Positions 24,403-32,684 of a stretch of 64,000 nt of DNA are shown in pieces. How positions within the stretch are numbered: position 1 is the stretch's first letter; every line of letters begins with the position of its first letter. The stretch is from an uncultured Lentisphaerota bacterium (GTDB lineage Bacteria; Verrucomicrobiota; Kiritimatiellia; CAIQIC01): NCBI GenBank assembly GCA_903912445.1, contig CAIWHP010000112.1, forward strand, positions 22,940 to 86,939, read 5' to 3'. The notes under the pieces were generated by a model. The model searched no databases and was not told the DNA's origin. It was given only the letters and a program-made list of their open reading frames with translations. The translations under genes were made by a program, and so were the position numbers.

Positions 24403-26430
24403 TCAGAACCGGTAGGTCAACTTCACGCGCAGGGTCCGGCCATCCTGATAAACAAGATCCTGGGTGTGGCCCGGCCCGCCGGGGAAGGCATAGCCCTCGT
24501 TGAAGAGGTTATAGAGGCTGGCGGAAAGCTCCAGGCCCTCCACCAGCTTCTGGCTGAACAATGTCAGGTTGGCGATCCAGTAAGCGTCCGCGTGCGGCAC
24601 GGCGCGGTCCGGCAGCGTATTGGCCTGCCCGGTATAGAGGATCTCCAAGCCGGTGAAGAGGCGTTCCGGCACCAGCGGCACGAGCACGTGGAATTTCGCC
24701 AGCTGCTCCGGCGAGTTGCTCAAGCGCTCGCCGGTGTTGGCGTCCTCGGACCGTTGCACCGAGCAGCCGACGCGGGTGCGCACGCCGCTGGCATGCCGCC
24801 ACTCCAGCGCCGCTTCCACGCCCTTGGTCCGCACCTTGTCCACGTTCTGGAACACCAGCGTCTCGGGGTCGAGGGAGATGAGGTCGTCAATCCGATAGTA
24901 GTAACCAGCCACGCTCAACCGCAGGTTGTGCGGCAGTCCCTGCTCGAAGATCGCCTCATAGGTCGAGATGACCTCCGGCTTGAGGTCCTCATTGGACGGA
25001 TTGTCGCTCAGCGGATAATACAGTTCATAGACGTTGGGCGCGCGGAACGCCCGGCCATAGAGCAGCTTGAGCGTGCCCTTGTCCCACGGCCCGTAGATCA
25101 ACCCCAGCCGCGGATTGACCGTGCTGCCGAAGCTCTCGTAGTAGTCGTAGCGCAGCCCCACGTTGAGCAGCAGGTTCGTCCGCAGCATGATCTCGTCCTG
25201 CGCATAGGCGCCGCCGTCATAGCTGTCCTGGACCGCCTTGGCATCGAGCACATAGGGATCCAGGTCAAAGTTCTCGATGTCCTGGTTCAGATGCCGCCGC
25301 AGTTCGCCGCCCAGCGTGAAGGTGTGCCGGTTCCAGCGATGGGTCACCTGCACCTCGCCACCGACGATCCGGCCCACGCTGTTGTCGCGGTTCAGCGTCG
25401 GGCCGCCCACCTCCGGATCCACCGGCAGCGGGTAGTCCGCCCCGTAGCGGATCTCGTCGAAATAGCCGCGCGCCATGACCTCGGTCTGCGCATCGATCTT
25501 ATGGTCCAGCTTGAAATCCACGTAGCCGTGCGAATCCATCGCATGGTAGCGCGGGTCGTTGAACTGCGTGTCCCACGAGCCCGTGGGGATGTCCTTGTCG
25601 CGGGTGACGTAGGCCGCGGAGGCGGTCAGCTCGTGGAAGCGCAGGCTGCCAAAGTAATTGTCGGCCCGCTCGCCGTCGCGGCGGGCGGCGATGCCATTGT
25701 TGTTCGCGGGCGTGTCGAACTCGGGATAGTAGAGCTGGCCCGCGCCGCGGCTCGTGTACCGCGAAGCGGAGAGCAACACCTCCGCGCCGGTCTTCGGGCA
25801 CACGCCGCCCACGGTGGCCCGCCCTTTGACGGTGCCGCGGCTGCCCGCCTCGCCCGAAACCTCGGCGTGCTTGACCGCCGCCGCGCGCTTGGAGATCACG
25901 TTGACCACCGTGAAGAAGGCGCTGCTGCCATAGAGCGACGAGCTCGGCCCGCGCACGATTTCCACCCGCTCGATCAGGTCCACGTCGAGGATGAACTCCC
26001 GCCCGACATAGCCGCCCTCGAAGATGTTGTCGTTGATGCGGTGGCCGTCCACCATGATCAGCACGCGCGAGTTGAAGTCGCCCGGCCGGTTGAACCCGCG
26101 CACCCCGAGGTAGCTGTAGCTGCGGTCGTAGGTCACGTAGAGCCCGTTCACGCCCGCCAGGATGTCGGCCAGCGTCCGGTAGCCGAACTGCTTGATCTCG
26201 TCGCTGGTGACGACCGTGACCTGGGCCGGCGCCTCGCTCGCCTTCTGCGTGAAGCGCGACGCCGTCGAAACCTGCTCGATGGGAATCTGCCCCAGGTCTT
26301 CCAGCTGCATCTGGTCCGCCAGGTTCGTCAGCGAGACGCCCACGGTCGGCGTATCCGCACCCCACGCCGACAGCACACCGACCCCCAGCGCACCGACTGC
26401 CGCCCACACTTTCTGGTTTCCACTTCTCAT
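24403..26430 (-). CDS. TonB-dependent outer-membrane receptor
   Basis: 675 residues with a signal peptide (MRSGNQKVWAAVGALGVGVL). The plug domain carries DLGQIPIEQVSTASRF, VVTSDEIKQFGYRTLADILA, YLGVRGFNRPGD, VLIMVDGHRIND and VEIVRGPSSSLYGSSAFF; the beta-barrel ends in the terminal aromatic residue of LRVKLTYRF. The ligand is unknown; the plug resembles vitamin B12/siderophore receptors, but the tie to a YfiR-kinase pair suggests a sensing receptor. It is the first gene of a three-gene operon. The start was chosen at the signal peptide; the longer frame upstream covers palindromic repeats. Confidence 0.93.
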   Translation of the reverse strand: MRSGNQKVWAAVGALGVGVLSAWGADTPTVGVSLTNLADQMQLEDLGQIPIEQVSTASRFTQKASEAPAQVTVVTSDEIKQFGYRTLADILAGVNGLYVTYDRSYSYLGVRGFNRPGDFNSRVLIMVDGHRINDNIFEGGYVGREFILDVDLIERVEIVRGPSSSLYGSSAFFTVVNVISKRAAAVKHAEVSGEAGSRGTVKGRATVGGVCPKTGAEVLLSASRYTSRGAGQLYYPEFDTPANNNGIAARRDGERADNYFGSLRFHELTASAAYVTRDKDIPTGSWDTQFNDPRYHAMDSHGYVDFKLDHKIDAQTEVMARGYFDEIRYGADYPLPVDPEVGGPTLNRDNSVGRIVGGEVQVTHRWNRHTFTLGGELRRHLNQDIENFDLDPYVLDAKAVQDSYDGGAYAQDEIMLRTNLLLNVGLRYDYYESFGSTVNPRLGLIYGPWDKGTLKLLYGRAFRAPNVYELYYPLSDNPSNEDLKPEVISTYEAIFEQGLPHNLRLSVAGYYYRIDDLISLDPETLVFQNVDKVRTKGVEAALEWRHASGVRTRVGCSVQRSEDANTGERLSNSPEQLAKFHVLVPLVPERLFTGLEILYTGQANTLPDRAVPHADAYWIANLTLFSQKLVEGLELSASLYNLFNEGYAFPGGPGHTQDLVYQDGRTLRVKLTYRF

Positions 26431-26520
26431 ATTGCCCCCGCCAGAATGTCGTTTGCTTGGCCCTCTGCGGCCACAAGGATTCAAAGCCTTCCCGCGGGCA
26501 TCGTCAAGTCCGAAGACGGA

Positions 26521-26602
26521 TTTTCCAAACATTGGAAACCGGAGCCCCGCTTTTTCCAAGCCTTGGACAAGCTCACGCCTCCCTTTTCCAAGGCAGGGAA
26601 GA
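26521..26602. repeat. Phased palindrome array, 3 copies
   Basis: CCAA-ACA-TTGG (centre 26530), CCAA-GCC-TTGG (26561) and CCAA-GGC-AGGG (26593); spacings 31 and 32 bp. It lies upstream of the TonB receptor and downstream of dus. Confidence 0.87.
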
Positions 26603-26668
26603 CCGCCGGCCCAACTCGCCCCGGACCGCCGGCTCCGTCCGCTCTCGTCCGCACCGCGCCCCCCCCCG

Positions 26669-27682
26669 TCAGATACCACTCAGGCTGATGTGCTTGGTCA
26701 GCGCGGGCCCGGTGGCGAAGAATTTCGCGGCGCGTTCGCGGGCGGCGGCGATGGTCGGCGCGCCCTGCACCGACATGCGAAAATTGTGACCGAACAGGAA
26801 GTTGCGGGAGAAATAGGCCGTGAATACTTTCACCCGCCCCAGCGCGCGCTCCGCCACGAAATCCTCCTCCACATAGTCGCAGAAACGCTGCCAGATGGCG
26901 GCATGGTCAACGACCAGTCCGGGGTTGCGCCACTGGGCAAAAACCCACGGGCGTGCGGCGGCGATGCGGCCGAGCATCAGGCCCGCGGCCGGCGCGAAGG
27001 CGGCGGCGCGGCTGTGGATGTAGTGCGGGTCGAGGATGTCGCCGTTGGCGATGAGCGGAATTTGCGCCTCGGCGGCGAGCTCGGCATAGAGCTCGTGGCG
27101 CGGCTCGCGCTTGAGCTTGTCGCCGGCGAAGCGCGGGTGCAGCGTCAGGCCGTCCACGCCCTCCCCGCGCAGCATGCGCAGCCGCTCGCCGAGCCGCGCG
27201 CGCCAGCCGTCCGTCTCCATGCCCAGCCGGATCTTGACCGTCAGCGGGCCGGAAAAATTCGCGCGCAGCACGCGCAGGATGGCGCACATCCGCTCCCCGC
27301 TCTCGAACAGATCCGCGCCGCCGCCCATCGCGCGGATGGTCGGCGCAGGGCACGAGCTGTTGAGGTCGAGGCCGTCGGGCGCGAGCGGCGCGAGGTGCTC
27401 CAGGATTTTCGGCAGCTTCTCCGTGTCCACGACGAGCAGCTGGTAGATGACGCGGCCCTCGCACGCGCGGCGCTTGGTCCAGGGCGAGCGGTGCATCTCC
27501 TCGTTGAGCAGCATCTTCGCGGAGAGCATCTCGGTGAACAGCGCACCCGCGCCGCCGAAATCGGCGACGAGCCGCCGGAAGGCGCTGTGCGAGATTTCCG
27601 CCATCGGCGCGAGGAACAGCGGCGGATCGAACGTGACGCCGCGCAGCGTGAGCGGCGGCGCGAGGAACGGCGCGGCGCTCAT
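26669..27682 (-). CDS. tRNA-dihydrouridine synthase
   Basis: 337 residues. FMN-dependent reductase of uridines in the tRNA D-loop. The N-terminal FLAPMAEISHSAFRRLVADF, the LDLNSSCPAPTIRAMGGGAD block with the catalytic Cys, GPLTVKIRLGMETD, LTLHPRFAGDK, PLIANGDI and GLMLGRIAAARPW are the Dus signature; NSSCPA replaces the more usual N-x-GCP. The C-terminal helical tRNA-binding part is present. Its ATG overlaps the stop of the upstream phosphoesterase gene (ATGA), indicating a two-gene operon. Confidence 0.93.
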   Translation of the reverse strand: MSAAPFLAPPLTLRGVTFDPPLFLAPMAEISHSAFRRLVADFGGAGALFTEMLSAKMLLNEEMHRSPWTKRRACEGRVIYQLLVVDTEKLPKILEHLAPLAPDGLDLNSSCPAPTIRAMGGGADLFESGERMCAILRVLRANFSGPLTVKIRLGMETDGWRARLGERLRMLRGEGVDGLTLHPRFAGDKLKREPRHELYAELAAEAQIPLIANGDILDPHYIHSRAAAFAPAAGLMLGRIAAARPWVFAQWRNPGLVVDHAAIWQRFCDYVEEDFVAERALGRVKVFTAYFSRNFLFGHNFRMSVQGAPTIAAARERAAKFFATGPALTKHISLSGI

Positions 27683-28629
27683 GCGCGCCCCGGCGCGCGG
27701 TGGAGCTGATGCAGCACGATTTCCGGCGGACAGCTGTAGCGGCACTCGACGCCGCTGACGCCGCAGCCGCGCGAGGTGTAGCCTTGCAGCTGGCGGAAGC
27801 GCCACGCGCCGCGCGTCATGCGCCAGGGCACGCGCGCGTTGGCGAGGATCGGCCAGCCGCCGGGCAGGCAGAGCTGCCCGCCGTGCGTATGCCCGCTCAA
27901 CATCAGCTCGATGCCGCCGTAGGCCGCCTTGCGATAGAGCTCAGGCGAATGCGCGAGCAGCACGACCGGCTCGCCCGCCGGGACGCCGTCCACGGCTTTC
28001 TCCAGGTTGTCGGTCTCGAAGATGTGCTGATCGTCCACACCGGCGAGCCAGAGGCGCGCGCCGCCGCGCTCGAACGCCGCGCGCTCGTTGAGCAGCAGGC
28101 GCACGTCCATGTCTTCCAGCGCGTCGGCCATCTCCAGCGGATCGTGGTTGCCGAGCACCGCGTAGACCGGGCCGTGCAGCGCCTCGCGGACGCGGCGCAG
28201 CGCCGCGGCGGCCGGCTCCCACGGGCCATGCGTCAGCCCGCGATAATCGCCGGTCCAGACGCACGCGTCCCACCGCAGCGGGCGCACCGCCTCGATCAGC
28301 GCCGTCATCGCCGTCGCGGAAAAATCGGCGTGGAAATCCGTCAGGTGCAGCAGCGTCAGCCCCTCCAGCGCAGCGGGCAACCCCGGGAGCGCCACGGCGT
28401 TGTGCGTGACGGCAAACTTGCCGGTATTGCGCCGGCCCAGGCCATAGACGCCGCAGACCTGCAGCAGCCGCTTGATGCAAAAATGCAGCCACAGCATGTT
28501 CTCGATGTGGATGTGCACGAGGCCCGGCCCGAAAATATCGGCCGCGTGGTTGGCCTGCATGTTCAGGCGTTGCTCCACATGGAAGCGCCCGAGCCGCCGC
28601 ACATATTTTTCGATGTCGAATTCGCGCAT
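27679..28629 (-). CDS. Calcineurin-like metallophosphoesterase
   Basis: 316 residues with the dimetal phosphoesterase motifs in order: LLHLTDFHAD, VWTGDYRG, VLGNHDPLE, LLAHSPELY and LSGHTHGGQLCLPG. Relatives are membrane-associated YkuE/YaeI-type lipid phosphoesterases, but no signal peptide is seen; a hydrophobic stretch near residues 40-60 could contact the membrane. A likely substrate is a phosphoester such as UDP-diacylglucosamine or a lipid phosphate (inference). Co-transcribed with dus. Confidence 0.88.
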   Translation of the reverse strand: MREFDIEKYVRRLGRFHVEQRLNMQANHAADIFGPGLVHIHIENMLWLHFCIKRLLQVCGVYGLGRRNTGKFAVTHNAVALPGLPAALEGLTLLHLTDFHADFSATAMTALIEAVRPLRWDACVWTGDYRGLTHGPWEPAAAALRRVREALHGPVYAVLGNHDPLEMADALEDMDVRLLLNERAAFERGGARLWLAGVDDQHIFETDNLEKAVDGVPAGEPVVLLAHSPELYRKAAYGGIELMLSGHTHGGQLCLPGGWPILANARVPWRMTRGAWRFRQLQGYTSRGCGVSGVECRYSCPPEIVLHQLHRAPGRA

Positions 28630-28693
28630 GGTGCCGCCTGCGCCCTATCCTAGCGGCGCACGCCCAAAAGGAAAGCGTCCAGACCGGCCGGGC

Positions 28694-29938
28694 TTAACGG
28701 CCCGGCGCCACCGCTTCCGCCGCAGGGCGCGGCGGGCGGGTGAACCAGGCCATGGCCGCGGCGAGCAGCAGCATGACGGCGGAGAGCAGGTAGGAAGCCG
28801 TGTAGGAACCGGAGTGGTCGCGCAACAGCCCGCCGAGGATCGGGCCCAGCACGCCGGCGACGCCGAAGGCGGTGAACACGAGGCCGTAGTTCACGCCGAG
28901 ATGGCGGAGGCCGTAGTAGTCGGCGGTGGCGGAGGGCATCAAGGTGAAGATGGTGCCGTAGCAGAGGCCGGTGAAGGCGGAGCCGAACACGAGCAGCGCC
29001 GGCGTGGTGTAAAAGGCGAAGAGGAACATGTTGAGCGACTGCAACAGGAACGCGAGGAGCATCGTCTGCGTGCGGCCGATGCGGTCGGAGAGATAGCCGC
29101 TGACGATGCGGCCGGTGGTGTTGAAAATCGCCAGCAGGGCCACGGGCACGAAGCCCCACGCCCAGGCCGCCTGCTCCTTGGCGATGATCGCGACGTGCGC
29201 GATGATCATCAGGCCGGCCGAGGCCGTCAGCACGAACATCGCCCAGAGCTGGTAGAAGCGCGGCGTGCGCAGCATCTCGTGCCAGTCGTAGTCGCGGCGC
29301 GGCGCGGCGGCCGGGCGGGCGGCGGGCCCGGCAGATGCCGCTGTGGCAGGCACATAGCCCGCGGGCGGATTGACGAGCAGCTGGGAGAGCAGCGCGATGA
29401 TGAGGCTGGTGCCGATGCCGAGGATCAGGAACGTCTGGGAGATCGTAGTTTGGCCCAGCAGAAACTGGGTGAGGGGCGAGATATAAACGGCGGCGACGCC
29501 GACGCCGCTGACGACGAGGCCGGTGATGAGGCCTTTCTTCGCCGGCGGGAACCACTTGATCGCCGGCGGCGTGGTGGAGGAATAACCCAGCCCGATGCCG
29601 CAGCCGCCGATCACGCCGTAGGTGAGCAACATCAGCAGGGGCGTCGTGACGAAGCTGGACGCGATCAGACCCAGGCCGAACAGCAAGCCGCCGCACAGCG
29701 CGATCCAGCGCGGGCCGAGCTTGTCCTGCGCGCGGCCCGCGAACACCATCATCAGGGCGAAGGCCACCGTGGACACCGTGAAGGGCATGGCGGCCTCGGT
29801 CCGCGACCAATGCCACTGCACGACCAAGGCCTTGGCCAGCACGCCCCACGCATAGAGCGCGCCCAAAACCAGATTGATGCCCAGCGCGGCAAGCACCACC
29901 ACCCAACCCCGCGACGAGGCGGCATTTTCCGTTGTCAT
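28694..29938 (-). CDS. MFS transporter, oxalate/formate antiporter (OFA)-like
   Basis: 414 residues, 12 membrane helices. The N-terminus GWVVVLAALGINLVLGALYA followed by WGV is characteristic of the OFA group, as are YGVIGGCGIGLGYSSTTPPA and WFPPAKKGLITGLVVSG. A cytoplasmic loop (about 195-225) is rich in Ala and Pro. OFA members exchange small carboxylates. The frame stays open far upstream, but AAAGGG 7 nt before the ATG and a TTGTTC-17-TATCCA promoter upstream fix this start. Confidence 0.85.
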   Translation of the reverse strand: MTTENAASSRGWVVVLAALGINLVLGALYAWGVLAKALVVQWHWSRTEAAMPFTVSTVAFALMMVFAGRAQDKLGPRWIALCGGLLFGLGLIASSFVTTPLLMLLTYGVIGGCGIGLGYSSTTPPAIKWFPPAKKGLITGLVVSGVGVAAVYISPLTQFLLGQTTISQTFLILGIGTSLIIALLSQLLVNPPAGYVPATAASAGPAARPAAAPRRDYDWHEMLRTPRFYQLWAMFVLTASAGLMIIAHVAIIAKEQAAWAWGFVPVALLAIFNTTGRIVSGYLSDRIGRTQTMLLAFLLQSLNMFLFAFYTTPALLVFGSAFTGLCYGTIFTLMPSATADYYGLRHLGVNYGLVFTAFGVAGVLGPILGGLLRDHSGSYTASYLLSAVMLLLAAAMAWFTRPPRPAAEAVAPGR

Positions 29939-30059
29939 GGCAACCCTTTCAATGGATACGACCCGCAACCCTGACGAACAATGCCGCGCACGGTAGCGTT
30001 CCGTTTTCCGCAGGACAAGCAGATTGTGGCGGCGGCGCGGCAACGGCGCGGAGTTGGGC

Positions 30060-30088
30060 TGGACACGGTCGCGCGGTCGGGCTATAAG
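30060..30088 (+). promoter_or_regulatory. Promoter TGGACA-17-TATAAG, near-leaderless
   Basis: TGGACA (30060-30065) and TATAAG (30083-30088), 17 bp apart; 9 nt separate the -10 box from the ATG at 30098 and no Shine-Dalgarno is present. Confidence 0.7.
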
Positions 30089-30097
30089 CCGCGCACT

Positions 30098-30982
30098 ATG
30101 AACACCTCCTCGCAGATCATCGGGACGGCGATTTCGCGCCGTCGGTTCCTCCAAAGTTCGCTGCTCGCCGCGGCCGCCGCCGGCCTGCAGCCCTGGCGCG
30201 GCGCCAGCGCCGCCGGCCGCGAGATCCCGGTCGCGCTGCAGCTCTATTCCATCCGCAACGATTGCGCAAAGGGCTTCGACGCCGCGCTCGAGTGGACCGC
30301 GAAGCAGGGCTTTGCGGGCGTCGAGTTCGCCGGCTACCACAGCTACAGCGGCAAGGCCAAGGAGCTGCGCAAGAAGCTCGACGACCTCGGGCTCAAGGCC
30401 GCCGGCACGCACATCGGCACCAGCAGTTTCAAGGGCGACGCGCTCCAGAAGACGATCGAGTTCCACCAGACCATCGGCTGCAAGTTCCTGATCGTCCCCG
30501 GCGACAAGGACTTCACCAGCCCCGAAAAGAGCAAGGTGCTGGCCGAGCTGTTCACCACGACTGCCGCAACGCTCAAGCCCCTCGGGCTCTGGTGCGGTTA
30601 CCACAACCACACGCACGAGTTCGACAAGGACCCGAGCGGCAAAACCTACTTCGATCTCTTCGCCGAGCGCACCAGCAAGGACGTCGTCCTGCAGCAGGAC
30701 TGCGGCTGGACCGCGGCCGCCGGCTATGATCCCGTAGACGTGATGAAGCGCTATCCCGGCCGCATGAAGATCACGCACTTCAAGCCGACCGTCGTTAAGA
30801 ACGAAGCCGGCAAGAAGGGCATCATCGGGCAGGACAGCGTCAACTGGCCGGCCGTGCTCGCCGCGTGCCGCGACGTCGGCGGCACCGAGTGGATCACGCT
30901 GGAGCAGGAGTCCTATCCCGACAAGAAGACGCCGATGGAGTGCACCGCGCTCTCCTTCGCCGCGCTGAAGCAGATCCTGTAA
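30098..30982 (+). CDS. Exported sugar phosphate isomerase/epimerase-like TIM barrel
   Basis: 294 residues with a twin-arginine-type leader (ISRRRFLQSSLLAAAAAGL). The AP-endonuclease-2-like TIM barrel follows: VALQLYSIRNDCAKGFDAAL, FAGVEFAGYHSYSG, AGTHIGTSSF, LWCGYHNHTHEF (metal His residues), VVLQQDCGWTAAAG, MKITHFKP and WITLEQESY. These supply the Glu/Asp/His metal set of xylose-isomerase-like enzymes. Tat-exported members of this family are abundant in PVC bacteria, with mostly unknown substrates; some act in 3-keto-glycoside metabolism. Confidence 0.85.
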   Translation: MNTSSQIIGTAISRRRFLQSSLLAAAAAGLQPWRGASAAGREIPVALQLYSIRNDCAKGFDAALEWTAKQGFAGVEFAGYHSYSGKAKELRKKLDDLGLKAAGTHIGTSSFKGDALQKTIEFHQTIGCKFLIVPGDKDFTSPEKSKVLAELFTTTAATLKPLGLWCGYHNHTHEFDKDPSGKTYFDLFAERTSKDVVLQQDCGWTAAAGYDPVDVMKRYPGRMKITHFKPTVVKNEAGKKGIIGQDSVNWPAVLAACRDVGGTEWITLEQESYPDKKTPMECTALSFAALKQIL

Positions 30983-31003
30983 GCCATCCGCGACGGCGAC
31001 CCC

Positions 31004-31064
31004 AGCGGCGGTTTTTCCAAACCTTGGAAAAGCCGCCGCTGTGCGTTTCCAGGCCTTGGAAAGA
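31004..31064. terminator. Hairpin terminator built from a phased palindrome pair
   Basis: AGCGGCGGTTTTTCCAA and TTGGAAAAGCCGCCGCT form a 17-bp stem with a single G-U pair and a 3-nt loop (31004-31040), right after the isomerase stop. The palindrome (centre 31022) is followed by CCAG-GCC-TTGG (centre 31054), 32 bp away. No U-run follows. Confidence 0.7.
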
Positions 31065-31247
31065 AGCCGACGCTCGCCCTCCGTCACCGGCGGCGGAGCT
31101 TTACGCCCGCCGCATTTTCCGAAGCGTTCTTCGCACCCCTGCCGGTGGCCGAGCCGCGCCCTCCTCTGCCGGCCGAAAGAATCGGCTTTTCTCCGCCCAT
31201 GATTTGGCTACACTGGCCCCCGTTCGTCAAACAACTGTGAGGACACC

Positions 31248-32609
31248 ATGCAATTGAAGTTCATGACGCGCCGTGAATTGCTCCGCACGCTCTCCGCCGC
31301 CGGGTTGGGCTCGGCCTTCGCCACCCGCGCCATCGCCGACGCCGGCACCGGCGGGAAAGTCAAGGAACTCACCCCGATGGCACCGAATGGCCGGGCGCTC
31401 TACCCGGCGCGGCTCGTGAATGGCAAGGTGATCCAACCGGAGCGGCTGCTGCCGATCTTCGCCGAGACCGATGTGCTCGTCGTCGGTGGCGGGCCGGCCG
31501 GCTTCGCTGCCGCGGTCGCCGCGGCGCGCGCGGGCGCGAAAACGACGCTGATGGAGCGCTACGGCTATTTCGGCGGCCTGTGGTCGGGCGGCATCGTCCT
31601 CGTCGTCATCAGCACGCACGCCAAGGAAAACGGCGAGAAGATCAAGGTCATGCGCGGCATCGGCGATGAGCTGTGCGAGCGGCTGACGAAGATCGACGGC
31701 GCGATCATCAACCAGGTGCCGGGCAAGCACAACCCGACGACCGATCCCGAGGCGACCAAGTTCATGATGGACGAGATGATCGCCGAGGCCGGCGTGAACG
31801 TGGTGCTGCACAGCTGGGCGACCGACGTGGTGATGGAAGGCAACGCCGTCCGCGGCGTCGTCTTCGAGAGCAAGTCCGGACGGCAGGCGCTGCTCGCGAA
31901 GGTCGTCGTAGATGCCACCGGCGATGGCGATATCTTTGCCGCCGGCGGTGCGGCGTTCGAGCAACGGCTGCACGCGATCGGCCTCGTCCATCGCATGGGC
32001 AACGTGGACCGCGCCGAGCTGGACAAGCTCAAAACCGCCGGCTTCAAGTCGCTCGGCTCGCTCGAACCCCTTTCCAGCGTCCGCTGGGTCAACCTGCGCG
32101 GGCCGAGCACCGATGGCCTCGACGTGAAGGAGCTCTCGCGCCTCGAGATGGAACACCGCCGCTCGATCTGGAAACGCATCCAGACCCTACGCAACACGCC
32201 CGGCGGCGAGAAGCTCTTCCTACTCCAGACCGCTCCGCAGCTCGGCGTGCGTACGACGCGCCTGCTCACGGGCGTCACGCAGCTCACCGCAGCCGACGCG
32301 AAAGCCGGCAAGAAATGCGCCGACGTGGTTGGCGTCGGCGGCGCGCAGGGCGCGAACCATGTTGGTTGGCCCATCCCCTACGGTGCGCTGGTTCCGCAGA
32401 AACTCGACGGCCTCATCGCCGCGGGCCGTTGTATCGCCTGCGACACCAAGTGGGTCGAAGATATGCGCCTGATCGCCGCATGCCTGATCACCGGCCACGC
32501 CGCCGGCGCCGCCGCCGCGGTCGCCGTGCAGTCGCAGTGCCAGCCGCGCAATGTGGATGTCGCCAAGGTGCAGGAACTATTACGCAAGCAAGGCGCCTTC
32601 CTCGGCTGA
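31248..32609 (+). CDS. Tat-exported FAD-dependent oxidoreductase
   Basis: 453 residues; leader with twin arginine (MTRRELLRTLSAAGLGSAFA). FAD-binding blocks: FAETDVLVVGGGPAGFAAAV, TLMERYGYFGGLWSGGIVLV, VVVDATGDGDIFAAGGA and the C-terminal IPYGALVPQKLDGLIAAGRC followed by MRLIAACLITGHAAGAAAAV. This is the PF12831-type family, a second member beside 6502-8184. GAGGA lies 5-9 nt upstream of the ATG. It is followed by a membrane Fe-S protein on the same strand, a possible electron partner. Confidence 0.87.
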   Translation: MQLKFMTRRELLRTLSAAGLGSAFATRAIADAGTGGKVKELTPMAPNGRALYPARLVNGKVIQPERLLPIFAETDVLVVGGGPAGFAAAVAAARAGAKTTLMERYGYFGGLWSGGIVLVVISTHAKENGEKIKVMRGIGDELCERLTKIDGAIINQVPGKHNPTTDPEATKFMMDEMIAEAGVNVVLHSWATDVVMEGNAVRGVVFESKSGRQALLAKVVVDATGDGDIFAAGGAAFEQRLHAIGLVHRMGNVDRAELDKLKTAGFKSLGSLEPLSSVRWVNLRGPSTDGLDVKELSRLEMEHRRSIWKRIQTLRNTPGGEKLFLLQTAPQLGVRTTRLLTGVTQLTAADAKAGKKCADVVGVGGAQGANHVGWPIPYGALVPQKLDGLIAAGRCIACDTKWVEDMRLIAACLITGHAAGAAAAVAVQSQCQPRNVDVAKVQELLRKQGAFLG

Positions 32610-32684
32610 AGCTGGGGGGTGCGAACATCGGACCCGGTTGCGCCATGAGGCTACGCTGGGACAAGCATCCACAGCGAACAGCGT

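Noticed and set aside
29939-31087. Upstream extension of the MFS transporter frame on the minus strand across the isomerase gene
   Set aside because: The extension is antisense to the well-supported isomerase at 30098-30982 and carries no recognisable protein sequence; ribosome binding site and promoter support the start at 29938.
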